NCBI RefSeq assembly: GCF_030690725.1
Contig: NZ_JAUYGD010000047.1
Span: 1 to 41,085 of the forward strand
DNA length: 41,085 bases
Direction: 5' to 3'
Source: Pseudomonas sp.
Lineage (GTDB): Bacteria; Pseudomonadota; Gammaproteobacteria; Pseudomonadales; Pseudomonadaceae
Below, piece by piece: positions 33,516 to 40,958 of this stretch; position 1 is the first letter of the stretch, and every line of letters begins with the position of its first letter. Below the pieces are notes generated by a model. It was not told where the DNA came from. It did no database searches and worked only from the letters and a program-made list of their open reading frames with translations. Made by a program: the position numbers and the translations under genes.

Positions 33516-34301
33516 CTACTTCAGGCCGTCCGGCGTAAAGCGCTGAAAGATCTGCTGCGCCTCGCCGCTGGCCTGCAGCTGTTTAAGCTGCTGATCAAAC
33601 TGGCTGACCAGACGTTCACCCCGCGCTGAGCCCTTGCTGACCAGCAGAAAGAACTCCTTATTGGCGACCAGTGGAACATGCCGTAATTGTTCATGGCCCT
33701 GATAGATACCCAGCGCCAGGCCGCCATATAACGGCTCGATCTCGCTGGGGAAGAAGTCGCAGCGCTGACGCTGCAGCATATCCAGGTTCTGCTGAATGCC
33801 GGGGAAGCGCTTGATCGGCTCGCCCAGGCCAAACGGCTGGTAGTTGTAGCCAATCACCCCGCACACCCGATAGGGCTGCAGGTTCTGCAGCAAGGCGGGT
33901 AACGGCACTTCGGCAAAGCGCTGAGCGGAGTAGAACAGCCCAAGCCGCGTTGCGTAGAGGCGCGCACTGTAATGCGCATAGGCCGAGCGCTCGGCGTTGT
34001 AGCTGGCATCCCAGGTCAGCTCGCAGCGGCCCTTTTCAGCAAAGTCTGCCAGCTCCTGCTGCACCCGCGCCCAGGGCATGTAGTGCACTTCATAGGGCAG
34101 CTGCAAACGCTGCAGAATCTCCAGCACCAGGGTGCTGGCCGACCCAGTCAGACGGCTGCGGTCCACCTCGCCATCGCTGCGCTGCCAATAGGTGTAAGGC
34201 GGCCACTCATTGCTGTCGCCCAGACAAATCTGCACTGGCGGCGCCGCCAGGCAGGGCATCGCCAGCAGCACCAACACTCCACTCGCCATCATTCGCCACA
34301 T
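33516..34301 (-). CDS. Periplasmic substrate-binding protein (SBP_bac_3 family)
   Basis: A 261-residue exported protein with signal peptide (MASGVLVLLAMPCLA then APPVQ). The type 3 solute-binding fold shows NEWPPYTYW near the start, TGSASTLVLEILQRL, CELTWDASYNAERSAYAHYS and the C-terminal helix QFDQQLKQLQASGEAQQIFQ. Relatives bind amino acids or opines for ABC uptake. No permease or ATPase gene is adjacent, so it may be an orphan receptor or work with a distant transporter. Its TAG stop abuts the stop of the convergent gene. Confidence 0.87.
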   Translation of the reverse strand: MWRMMASGVLVLLAMPCLAAPPVQICLGDSNEWPPYTYWQRSDGEVDRSRLTGSASTLVLEILQRLQLPYEVHYMPWARVQQELADFAEKGRCELTWDASYNAERSAYAHYSARLYATRLGLFYSAQRFAEVPLPALLQNLQPYRVCGVIGYNYQPFGLGEPIKRFPGIQQNLDMLQRQRCDFFPSEIEPLYGGLALGIYQGHEQLRHVPLVANKEFFLLVSKGSARGERLVSQFDQQLKQLQASGEAQQIFQRFTPDGLK

Positions 34302-34335
34302 AACTACTACCTCAGGCCTGTGTAGAAAGGCTAGA

Positions 34336-35391
34336 TCAGTCTGGCGCTGTTATTCCCGCACCCGACTGTCGGCGAAAGCCCTGCGGCGTCTCGCCCTGCC
34401 AGCGTTTGAACGCGCGGTAGAACGGCGAAAGCTCGGCAAAGCCACAGGCGCGCGCCACTTCGCGGATCGCCAGACCGCTGTCGAGCAGGGTCTGGGCGCG
34501 TAGGCGGCGGACCTCATCGTGCAGCTGGCGAAAGCTCTGCTGTTGTTCGGCCAACGCTCGTTGCAGGCCGCCGACGCTGTAACCGAGGGCCTTGGCGCAG
34601 CGCGGCAGATCGCACAGCTGCACGCCAATATTGACTTCCAGCCAGTAGCGCACGCGATTGAGCAACTGGTTTTCCTCCAGTTCCGCCAACTCAACTTCTG
34701 CCTGCGCCCAGAGCACCTCGAACAGCCGTGGGTTGGCGCTGCGCGATGGCCGACCAAGCCAGGCACGCGGGAAGATCAGCGCGTCATGCGCCTGTGAAAA
34801 CTGCGGCAGCAGGCCGAACAAGCGTCGATGCTCGCTCAGGCGACGCGGTGCGGGGTGACGAAAGTCCAGCCCCGACAGGCGGAAACTGCCGTCGTTGTTG
34901 ATGCTGGCGAGCATCTTCTGCAACAGCAGCGCCAAACACTCCATCTGCTGGCGCAGCGAGCCGACGCCACGGTAGTTGAGGTCGAAGATCAGCCGCACCT
35001 GCTCGTCGTCCAGCTCCAGGCGCGCGGCAAAGCCACCGGAAAGGATATGTTGAAAGCGCACAAACCCTTCCAGCGCCTGCCCCAAGTCGCGACTGGCCAG
35101 CAGCAGGTAACCCACCACATCCAGCGGCCGTGGCTGCATGGTTTCGCCCAGGTGCAGGCCAATATCCACATCACCGCTGATGCCTGCCAGCGCCTGCCAG
35201 AAGCGCGGCGCGTTGTCGTGGTCCTCGCGGGCATTGAACAGCGGCGGCGCCAGCACGGCGCCCTGGTAGGCCTGGCGATAGGTATCGGTCGGGTCCAGGC
35301 CGAGCTCCGCCAACGCTTCGTACAGCAGGCGGCGCAGGGTCGAGGAATGGGTCAGCGCGCTGGCGATGCTGTTATGCGGGTCGGTTTCCAT
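34336..35391 (-). CDS. AraC-family transcriptional regulator
   Basis: A 351-residue regulator with an N-terminal Arabinose_bd-type sensor domain (DVDIGLHLGETMQPRPLDVVGYL at about 100-122). The C-terminal region has two helix-turn-helix units, CDLPRCAKALGYSVGGLQRA and GLAIREVARACGFAELSPFYR. ATG at 35391 follows GAGGG; an upstream in-frame start at 35469 is rejected because it crosses the promoter region. It is divergent from the acylase gene with 114 bases between. A perfect 10-bp inverted repeat lies in that gap and is its likely operator. Confidence 0.9.
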   Translation of the reverse strand: METDPHNSIASALTHSSTLRRLLYEALAELGLDPTDTYRQAYQGAVLAPPLFNAREDHDNAPRFWQALAGISGDVDIGLHLGETMQPRPLDVVGYLLLASRDLGQALEGFVRFQHILSGGFAARLELDDEQVRLIFDLNYRGVGSLRQQMECLALLLQKMLASINNDGSFRLSGLDFRHPAPRRLSEHRRLFGLLPQFSQAHDALIFPRAWLGRPSRSANPRLFEVLWAQAEVELAELEENQLLNRVRYWLEVNIGVQLCDLPRCAKALGYSVGGLQRALAEQQQSFRQLHDEVRRLRAQTLLDSGLAIREVARACGFAELSPFYRAFKRWQGETPQGFRRQSGAGITAPD

Positions 35392-35404
35392 AAAGCCCTC
35401 AATA

Positions 35405-35443
35405 ATTGACCAAAGACTTTCATTCCTGCTGTATTTGGTCAAT
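35405..35443. promoter_or_regulatory. Perfect inverted repeat operator/promoter between AraC and acylase genes
   Basis: ATTGACCAAA (35405-35414) and TTTGGTCAAT (35434-35443) are perfect reverse complements separated by 19 bases; arm starts are 29 bases apart, close to three helical turns. Each arm contains TTGACC, a good -35. On the plus strand TTGACC (35406-35411) is followed after 17 bases by CTGTAT (35429-35434), a plausible acylase promoter. The site lies 14 bases upstream of the AraC start. Confidence 0.65.
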
Positions 35444-35505
35444 GCCGGGGCCGTAATCCGCCCGCACAATGGCTGCGTTGATAAAACCTATAACAAGGAA
35501 CACCC

Positions 35506-37881
35506 ATGAAACGCACCCTGACCGTCCTTGCCGTACTAGTCGCAGCCACTGCCGCCGGCGCTTACTGGTATATCGACAGCAAACAGCCGCAACGCGCGGG
35601 CGAGCTGAGCCTGAGTTCACTGCAGGCGCCGGTCACGGTGGATTACGACGAGCGTGGCGTGCCGCATATCCAGGCGCAGAACGAGGCCGATATGTACCGC
35701 GCATTGGGTTATGTGCATGCGCAGGATCGGCTGTTCCAGATGGAAATCCTGCGGCGCCTGGCCCGTGGCGAGCTGGCAGAGATTCTCGGCAGCACACTGG
35801 TCGACACCGACCGCCTGTTCCGCACCCTGGGCATACGCGAACACGCCGACCGCTACGCGGCGAAGATGGACATGAGCACCCCGGCGAGCCAGGCACTGCA
35901 GGCCTACCTGGATGGCATCAACCAGTACCAGGCCAACCGCCCGGCACCCATCGAGTTCGATGTGCTGGGCATCGAGAAACGCCCGTTCACCACCGCCGAC
36001 ACCCTCAGCGTCGCCGGTTATATGGCCTACAGCTTCGCCGCCGCGTTTCGCACCGAACCAGTGCTGACGCATATCCGCGACCAGCTGGGCACCGACTACC
36101 TCAAAGTCTTCGACCTCGACTGGCACCCGCAGGGCGTGGTCGGGCAGAACCTCGCCGCTGGTGATTGGCAGGATCTCAACGCCATTGCCGAACTAAGCCA
36201 CGCCGCGCTGCTGAATGCCGGCCTGCCGCAGTTCGAGGGCAGCAACGCCTGGGCGGTGTCCAGCAGCCGCACCGCCAGCGGCAAACCGCTGCTGGCTGGC
36301 GACCCGCATATCCGCTTCGCGGTGCCGTCGGTGTGGTACGAGGCCAATCTCAGCTACCCCGGTTTCAGCCTGTACGGCCATCACCAGGCGCTCAACCCGG
36401 TGGCTTCGCTGGGCCATAACCGCGAGTTCGCCTGGAGCCTGACCATGTTCCAGAACGACGACCTCGACCTGATCGCCGAGAAAACCAACCCGGCCAATCC
36501 CAATCAAGTCTGGTACCGCGGCCAGTGGGTCGAGCTGCAAAGCCGCGTCGAGCAGATCAGCGTCAAGGACGCCGCGCCGGTCAGCCTGACCATCCGCCGC
36601 TCGCCACACGGCCCGCTGATCAACAGCGCCCTGGGTGAAACCGTCGGCAGCACGCCGATTGCCATGTGGTGGGCGTTTCTGGAAACCGAGAACCCGATCC
36701 TCGATGGTTTCTACCAGCTCAACCGCGCCGCCAGCCTGGAGCAGGCCCGCGCCGCCGTCGAGCATATCGAGGCGCCGGGGCTGAACGTGGTGTGGGCCAA
36801 TGCCACGGGCGATATCGGCTGGTGGGCGGCGGCGAAACTGCCGCGCCGCCCGGCCGGGGTCAACCCAAGCTTTATCCTCGACAGCGCCAGTGGCGAGGCA
36901 GAAAAAGACGGCTACTACCCGTTCAGCGCCAACCCGCAGGAGGAGAACCCAGCGCGCGGTTATATCGTCTCGGCCAACTACCAGCCCGTGTCGCCGACCG
37001 GCATGGAAATACCCGGCTACTACAACCTCGCCGACCGTGGCCAGCGCCTGGATGAGCGCCTGAGCGACAGCAGCGTGAAATGGGACTTGAGCAACAGCCA
37101 AGCCCTGCAACTCGACCCTGGCACCGGCTATCCGCAGCACCTGCTTGCACCATTGGCCGCCGACCTGCGCGCCGCAGCGGGTGATGCCGAGGAGCAAGCC
37201 CTGGTCGAGCAACTGCTGAGCTGGGATGGCCAACATACGCTCGATGCCACTGCCGCCACCCTGTTCAACCAGTTGGTCTATCAACTGACATCTGAGGCGA
37301 TGGCCGACGAACTGGGCGAAGCCTTCTTCGCCAACCTGCTGCAAACCCGCGTGCTCGACAGCGCCCTGCCGCGCCTGGCCGCCGACGCCAACTCGCCGTG
37401 GTGGGACAAGCGCGGTAGCGATGCCGTGGAAAGCCGCGCCGATACCGTCAAGGCCGCCTGGCAGGCCAGCCTTGCCCATCTGCGCAGCACCCTGGGTGAC
37501 GACACCACTCAGTGGACCTGGGGCAGCGCGCATACCCTCACCCACAGCCACCCGCTGGGCCAACAGCAGCCGCTGGATAAGCTGTTCAACGTCGGCCCAT
37601 TCGCGGCGCCGGGCGGCCATGAAACGCCCAACAACCTGTCGCAACCGGTAGGCCCGGCGCCCTGGTCAGTGGTCTACGGCCCCTCGACCCGTCGGCTGAT
37701 CGATATGGCCGACGCCAGCAGCGCGCGGGGCATCAACCCGGTCGGGCAGAGCGGCGTGCTATTCGATAAGCACTACAAGGACCAGGCCGACGCCTATATT
37801 CGTGGTGAGTACGTGCCGATGCACCTGGATGCCGAGGCGATCAAGGCCAATAGCCGCAGCCAGCTGATTCTTCGCCCCTAA
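35506..37881 (+). CDS. hacB: Penicillin/AHL acylase family Ntn hydrolase (HacB-like)
   Basis: A 791-residue exported precursor. A signal segment (TLTVLAVLVAATAAGAYWY) is followed by the alpha subunit with VTVDYDERGVPHIQA and YRALGYVHAQDRLFQME. The autocatalytic cleavage site is Gly245-Ser246 in EGSNAWAVSS, whose Ser becomes the N-terminal nucleophile of the beta subunit. HRNF-like and SPHGPLI blocks are also seen. P. aeruginosa HacB (PA0305) of this type degrades acyl-homoserine lactones. Other members act on N-acyl amino acids or penicillins. Substrate is inferred from family and gene order. An M20 peptidase gene follows 16 bases downstream. Confidence 0.88.
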   Translation: MKRTLTVLAVLVAATAAGAYWYIDSKQPQRAGELSLSSLQAPVTVDYDERGVPHIQAQNEADMYRALGYVHAQDRLFQMEILRRLARGELAEILGSTLVDTDRLFRTLGIREHADRYAAKMDMSTPASQALQAYLDGINQYQANRPAPIEFDVLGIEKRPFTTADTLSVAGYMAYSFAAAFRTEPVLTHIRDQLGTDYLKVFDLDWHPQGVVGQNLAAGDWQDLNAIAELSHAALLNAGLPQFEGSNAWAVSSSRTASGKPLLAGDPHIRFAVPSVWYEANLSYPGFSLYGHHQALNPVASLGHNREFAWSLTMFQNDDLDLIAEKTNPANPNQVWYRGQWVELQSRVEQISVKDAAPVSLTIRRSPHGPLINSALGETVGSTPIAMWWAFLETENPILDGFYQLNRAASLEQARAAVEHIEAPGLNVVWANATGDIGWWAAAKLPRRPAGVNPSFILDSASGEAEKDGYYPFSANPQEENPARGYIVSANYQPVSPTGMEIPGYYNLADRGQRLDERLSDSSVKWDLSNSQALQLDPGTGYPQHLLAPLAADLRAAAGDAEEQALVEQLLSWDGQHTLDATAATLFNQLVYQLTSEAMADELGEAFFANLLQTRVLDSALPRLAADANSPWWDKRGSDAVESRADTVKAAWQASLAHLRSTLGDDTTQWTWGSAHTLTHSHPLGQQQPLDKLFNVGPFAAPGGHETPNNLSQPVGPAPWSVVYGPSTRRLIDMADASSARGINPVGQSGVLFDKHYKDQADAYIRGEYVPMHLDAEAIKANSRSQLILRP

Positions 37882-37897
37882 GCGCCCGGAGCCTGCC

Positions 37898-39391
37898 ATG
37901 AAACGCCTGTTATTGGTTGTATTGATCGCCCTGCTCGGCCTGATTGGCGTAGTCGTCGGCCGCACCCTTTTGCTGCCTGCCGCCGCCGTCAACAAGGCAC
38001 CAGTCAGCCTGCCTGAGGGGGTGGATGCACAACGTGCAGCGGAGAGTTTGGCGGCGGCGATTCGCCTGCCGACCCTGTCGCATCAGGTCGGCACCCCGGC
38101 CAGCCAACAGGCCGCCAGCGACGCTGCCTTTGCCGGCCTACGCGAGTGGCTGACGCAGCGCTACCCACGCCTGACTGCTAACACCGAACAACTGCCTACC
38201 GGCAGCCCGAGCATCCTGCTGCGCTGGCCGGGCAAGGACAGCAACCTGCCCGCCGCCCTGCTGATGGCGCACCAGGATGTAGTGCCCGTCGCGCCCGGCA
38301 CCGAAGAGCTGTGGAGCCACCCGCCGTTTTCCGGGGCGATAGCCGATGGCTTTATCTGGGGCCGTGGCGCCATCGACAGCAAAGGCTCGATGGTGGCGAT
38401 CCTCGAAGCGGTGGAAACCCTGATCGCCCAGGGCTTTCAGCCGCAACGCGATGTGCTGCTGGCCTTTGGTCACGATGAAGAAATCGGCGGCCACCAAGGC
38501 AACCGGCGCATCGCCGCGCAATTGCAGGCGCAAGGCAAACGCCTGGCCTGGGTCAGCGATGAAGGCGGCTTTGTGGTGCGCGGGCAAATCCCCGGCGTCA
38601 GCCAGGATGTAGCCGTGGTCGGCATTGCGGAGAAAGGCTACGTCAGCCTGACCCTGCAAGCCAACGCCCAGGGCGGCCATTCCTCACAGCCGCCGGCCTT
38701 CGATGAAACCGCCATCGGCCGCTTGAGCCAGGCCCTGCAACGGGTAGGCGATGCGCCGTTTCAACGCGGCTTCGACGGCCCCACCGGCGACCTGCTGGCC
38801 AGCTTTACCCCGGCGCAATCTTTCGGTTATCGATTGATCTTCGCCAACCTCTGGCTGTTCGGCCCACTGGTGGAACAGCAGCTTGCCGCCTCACCGGCCG
38901 GTGCCGCGCAACTGCAAACCTCACTGTCGCCAACCCTGCTGCGCGCCGGTATTAAGGAAAACGTTTTGCCGCCCAGCGCCCGCGCCACCCTCAACCTGCG
39001 CATCCACCCACGCGACAGCATCGCCAGCGTTGCCGAACACGTGCGCAACGCCGTGGCGGATGAGCAGATCAGCGTCAAAGTCATGCCCGCCGGCCGCGAG
39101 CCCTCGGCAGTCTCCGACGTCAACGGCAAAGCCTACAAAGCCTTCGCCGAAGTGATCCGGCAGAGCTTTAGCAACACCCTGGTCAGCCCCAACCTCACCG
39201 TCGGCGGCACCGACTCGCGCTACTACGAGCCGCTGACCGACAACATCTTCCGCTTTAGCCCCCTGCTGATGGAACGCGACGACCTACCGCGCATGCACGG
39301 CACCAACGAGCGCGTGGGGATCGATACGCTGGCCAATGCCAGCGGCTTCTATTACCGGCTGCTGCAGAGCCTGAACAACCCGGCCAACTAG
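37898..39391 (+). CDS. M20 metallopeptidase (PM20D1/carboxypeptidase S-like)
   Basis: A 497-residue zinc enzyme with an N-terminal membrane anchor (LLLVVLIALLGLIGVVVG), so probably periplasmic. Metal and catalytic residues are His125 and Asp127 (MAHQDVVPV), Asp160 (GRGAIDSKGS) and the Glu pair 194-195 (GHDEEIGG). A late His in RMHGTNERVG supplies the last ligand. The dimerisation domain with GGHSSQPP is present. This branch hydrolyses (or forms) N-acyl amino acids and dipeptides. Lying 16 bases after the acylase gene, it probably acts on related N-acyl or peptide compounds. Confidence 0.9.
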   Translation: MKRLLLVVLIALLGLIGVVVGRTLLLPAAAVNKAPVSLPEGVDAQRAAESLAAAIRLPTLSHQVGTPASQQAASDAAFAGLREWLTQRYPRLTANTEQLPTGSPSILLRWPGKDSNLPAALLMAHQDVVPVAPGTEELWSHPPFSGAIADGFIWGRGAIDSKGSMVAILEAVETLIAQGFQPQRDVLLAFGHDEEIGGHQGNRRIAAQLQAQGKRLAWVSDEGGFVVRGQIPGVSQDVAVVGIAEKGYVSLTLQANAQGGHSSQPPAFDETAIGRLSQALQRVGDAPFQRGFDGPTGDLLASFTPAQSFGYRLIFANLWLFGPLVEQQLAASPAGAAQLQTSLSPTLLRAGIKENVLPPSARATLNLRIHPRDSIASVAEHVRNAVADEQISVKVMPAGREPSAVSDVNGKAYKAFAEVIRQSFSNTLVSPNLTVGGTDSRYYEPLTDNIFRFSPLLMERDDLPRMHGTNERVGIDTLANASGFYYRLLQSLNNPAN

Positions 39392-39399
39392 ACCGAAAC

Positions 39400-39426
39400 C
39401 ACGCGAGGGGCGCAACGCCCATCGCG
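39400..39426 (+). terminator. Possible hairpin terminator after M20 gene
   Basis: ACGCGA pairs with TCGCGT around an inner GGGCG / CGCCC stem and CAA loop, nine bases after the M20 stop codon. There is no T-run, so its role as terminator is uncertain. Confidence 0.45.
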
Positions 39427-39451
39427 TGTGCTGCAGCCAACACAGCGCCGC

Positions 39452-39481
39452 GTAGGGTGGACAACGCGAAGCTTGTCCACC
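39452..39481. repeat. REP-like hairpin, GTAGGGTGGA family
   Basis: GTAGGGTGGACAA is followed by a hairpin (39456-39464 with 39473-39481, perfect 9 bp). The GTAGGGTGG head matches the minus-strand element at 12689-12718. There is no CTAC partner, so it is a singlet. Confidence 0.6.
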
Positions 39482-39554
39482 TCATGCTCGCTTGAGCCTC
39501 CCGACGGATATAGGCAGACTGCCAGCAGGACACTGCCACCCAACGGGGCACGAT

Positions 39555-39905
39555 ATGGACGTTGTAAAAAGCCTCAAGCCAGGCAAAAACGGCACCAAAC
39601 GCTTTGTCGAACGCTACGGCGACGACCTGATCGCCGTGCGCTACCGCCACGACGCGGAAAAGCAGATCAGCTACACCACTGTCGAACTGATCGTCGAACG
39701 CAAACACAAACCCGCGAAAACCCGCGCCCATACGCCCAAACAACCAACGGCGTTGGTATTCGTGCGTATCAGTTTTCACGAGAAAAATATGCAATTGGCG
39801 GTAAAGCAGGCTGGCGGCAAATGGCAGCCTGAAGAGAAAGCATGGCTGCTGAGTTACAAAGCGGCAGTGCAGCTGGGGCTGCAAGAACGGATCATCAATA
39901 ACTGA
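39555..39905 (+). CDS. Unrecognised basic protein, 116 aa
   Basis: A 116-residue protein starting MDVVKSLKPGKNGTKRFVER. Two parts are visible: an N-terminal beta-rich region with YGDDLIAVRYRHD and YTTVELIVERKHKP, and a C-terminal region NMQLAVKQAGGKWQPEEKAW LLSYKAAVQLGL. The basic linker (KHKPAKTRAHTPKQP) suggests nucleic-acid contact, but I do not recognise a function. ATG at 39555 is preferred to an upstream in-frame start at 39492 that runs into repeat DNA. It marks the border between core genes and the AT-rich cassette region. Its stop sits inside a GATCATCA-N5-TGATGATC inverted repeat. Confidence 0.75.
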   Translation: MDVVKSLKPGKNGTKRFVERYGDDLIAVRYRHDAEKQISYTTVELIVERKHKPAKTRAHTPKQPTALVFVRISFHEKNMQLAVKQAGGKWQPEEKAWLLSYKAAVQLGLQERIINN

Positions 39906-39910
39906 TGATC
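39890..39910. other. Inverted repeat over the stop codon of the 116-aa gene
   Basis: GATCATCA (39890-39897) and TGATGATC (39903-39910) are perfect 8-bp inverted arms with a 5-base loop, spanning the TGA stop at 39903-39905. There is no T-run; the role is unknown. Confidence 0.6.
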
Positions 39911-39990
39911 ACATATGGATACGGGATAGCCAGATTTGGATACTTATTGCCAGCAGTGGAAATGGTGTGCAGATTTGGATATGTCGTCTA
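39911..39990 (+). repeat. Three TGGATAC/T direct repeats before the first cassette
   Basis: TGGATAC occurs at 39916-39922 and 39937-39943 and TGGATAT at 39976-39982. Copies 2 and 3 share the longer CAGATTTGGATA. Spacings are 21 and 39 bases. They lie directly upstream of the GTTATA that could be the left cassette boundary (39997). Confidence 0.6.
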
Positions 39991-39997
39991 ATTATAG

Positions 39998-40945
39998 TTA
40001 TATTCAAAATGAAAAAAACAGAGTTCATTGAAGGAGCATACTCTGCTCTAGAAGAGATTGAGTCACTAAGCCGAGAAAGCCTTAGAGCCGAGCTATCAGA
40101 CTGGGATGAAATAATTAAAAGCTGTATTGAAGCCGGAGGATTAGCCCCAACTTTACCGGCTAAAAATCATGGCCTGCCCCGAATTAATGCTGCTGCCCCA
40201 TTCCTAAAACGGGCACTTACAGATCTTAGAGCAATACATTTATTAGTAAGAATCGGCTATACATCCCAAGCCGCAAGCATTGCTGCATCTCTATGGGAAA
40301 ACGCTCTAACTGCTGCAGTTCTCGCAGAGTCTGAGTCTTTGACCAACCAAGCAAGGTCAACAAAATTCGCCGAAATACCTTGGGCACCAACGCAACTCGC
40401 GAAACTCAACGCCAAACGAGAGTTAAAAATACAGTACAAGGGCCAGCCTTATCCGCAAAAAGAATTCGAGGATAACTGGACAATAAGTTATTACAACTAC
40501 AAATGGCTTTGCCAGATAAAACATCCAACCTGGCAATCAGCATTTCACGATGTAAAGTCAGCTAAAACCACTGAAGATCAATATGCGATTTTTCCATTCC
40601 CCTGCAATTTCCCAGAAGACATGCACCTTAAGTTTGCAATCCTTGGAAATTCAGTAAGCAAAACATTAGAAGCAGTGAAATCTTTCTTTCTATCTTTGGA
40701 GTGCGACGAGGGTAATGAGGGTTACTCGAAATTTGAAAGCAAAGTAAATTTCGCTCACTTTGGAGTGCTAAAGCAAATGCAAAAATTTGCCGGCAAGCAA
40801 TCCCCTGTAAAAGTTCTAGACAGAAAATTCATCAAAACAGATTTTTCAACACTTATCGAAAAGTACGGGGAATGAATATAACAATTGGTTCAAACCGTTC
40901 GCTTCGCTCACTGGGACTGGCTAAAGCCAGCCCCTTAACCAAACG
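39998..40945 (+). mobile_element. Putative integron gene cassette 1
   Basis: A stretch bounded by GTTATA at 39997-40002 and by the GTTATA core of an attC site at 40945-40950. It would comprise one AT-rich gene (40009-40875) and most of its attC, 948 bases as a circular cassette. The right boundary is well supported by attC structure; the left is inferred from the matching core. Confidence 0.65.
40009..40875 (+). CDS. AT-rich cassette gene of unknown function, 288 aa
   Basis: A 288-residue, mainly helical protein starting MKKTEFIEGAYSALEEIESL. The block FLKRALTDLRAIHLLVRIGY TSQAASIAASLWENA loosely resembles the DUF5677 type, but this is a weak resemblance. No signal peptide or membrane segment is visible. 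The gene uses AT-rich codons (many AAA, TTA, ATA) quite unlike the rest of the window, a sign of horizontal origin. ATG at 40009 has no clear ribosome site; an in-frame GTG at 39967 lies upstream of the proposed cassette edge. The stop is two bases before the attC site. Phage defence, regulation or another cassette-type role cannot be decided. Confidence 0.8.
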   Translation: MKKTEFIEGAYSALEEIESLSRESLRAELSDWDEIIKSCIEAGGLAPTLPAKNHGLPRINAAAPFLKRALTDLRAIHLLVRIGYTSQAASIAASLWENALTAAVLAESESLTNQARSTKFAEIPWAPTQLAKLNAKRELKIQYKGQPYPQKEFEDNWTISYYNYKWLCQIKHPTWQSAFHDVKSAKTTEDQYAIFPFPCNFPEDMHLKFAILGNSVSKTLEAVKSFFLSLECDEGNEGYSKFESKVNFAHFGVLKQMQKFAGKQSPVKVLDRKFIKTDFSTLIEKYGE

Positions 40946-40951
40946 TTATAG
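40877..40951 (+). other. Integron attC recombination site
   Basis: A 75-base imperfect palindrome. The left end (TATAACAATTGGTTCAA) pairs with the right end (TTAACCAAACGTTATA) apart from an unpaired C in the left arm and a two-base mismatch. An inner hairpin GGGACTGGCT-AA-AGCCAGCCCC follows. The outer cores are ATAAC and GTTAT, with strand exchange expected between G40945 and T40946. The right end, CCCCTTAACCAAACGTTA, closely parallels the end of Vibrio VCR attC sites. An unpaired base in one arm is the usual extrahelical signal for IntI. Confidence 0.85.
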
Positions 40952-40958
40952 GACTACC

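Noticed and set aside
39898..40002. A second attC site at the left edge of cassette 1
   Set aside because: Although ATAAC (39898-39902) and GTTATA (39997-40002) are present, the arms next to them do not pair well and no central hairpin is seen.
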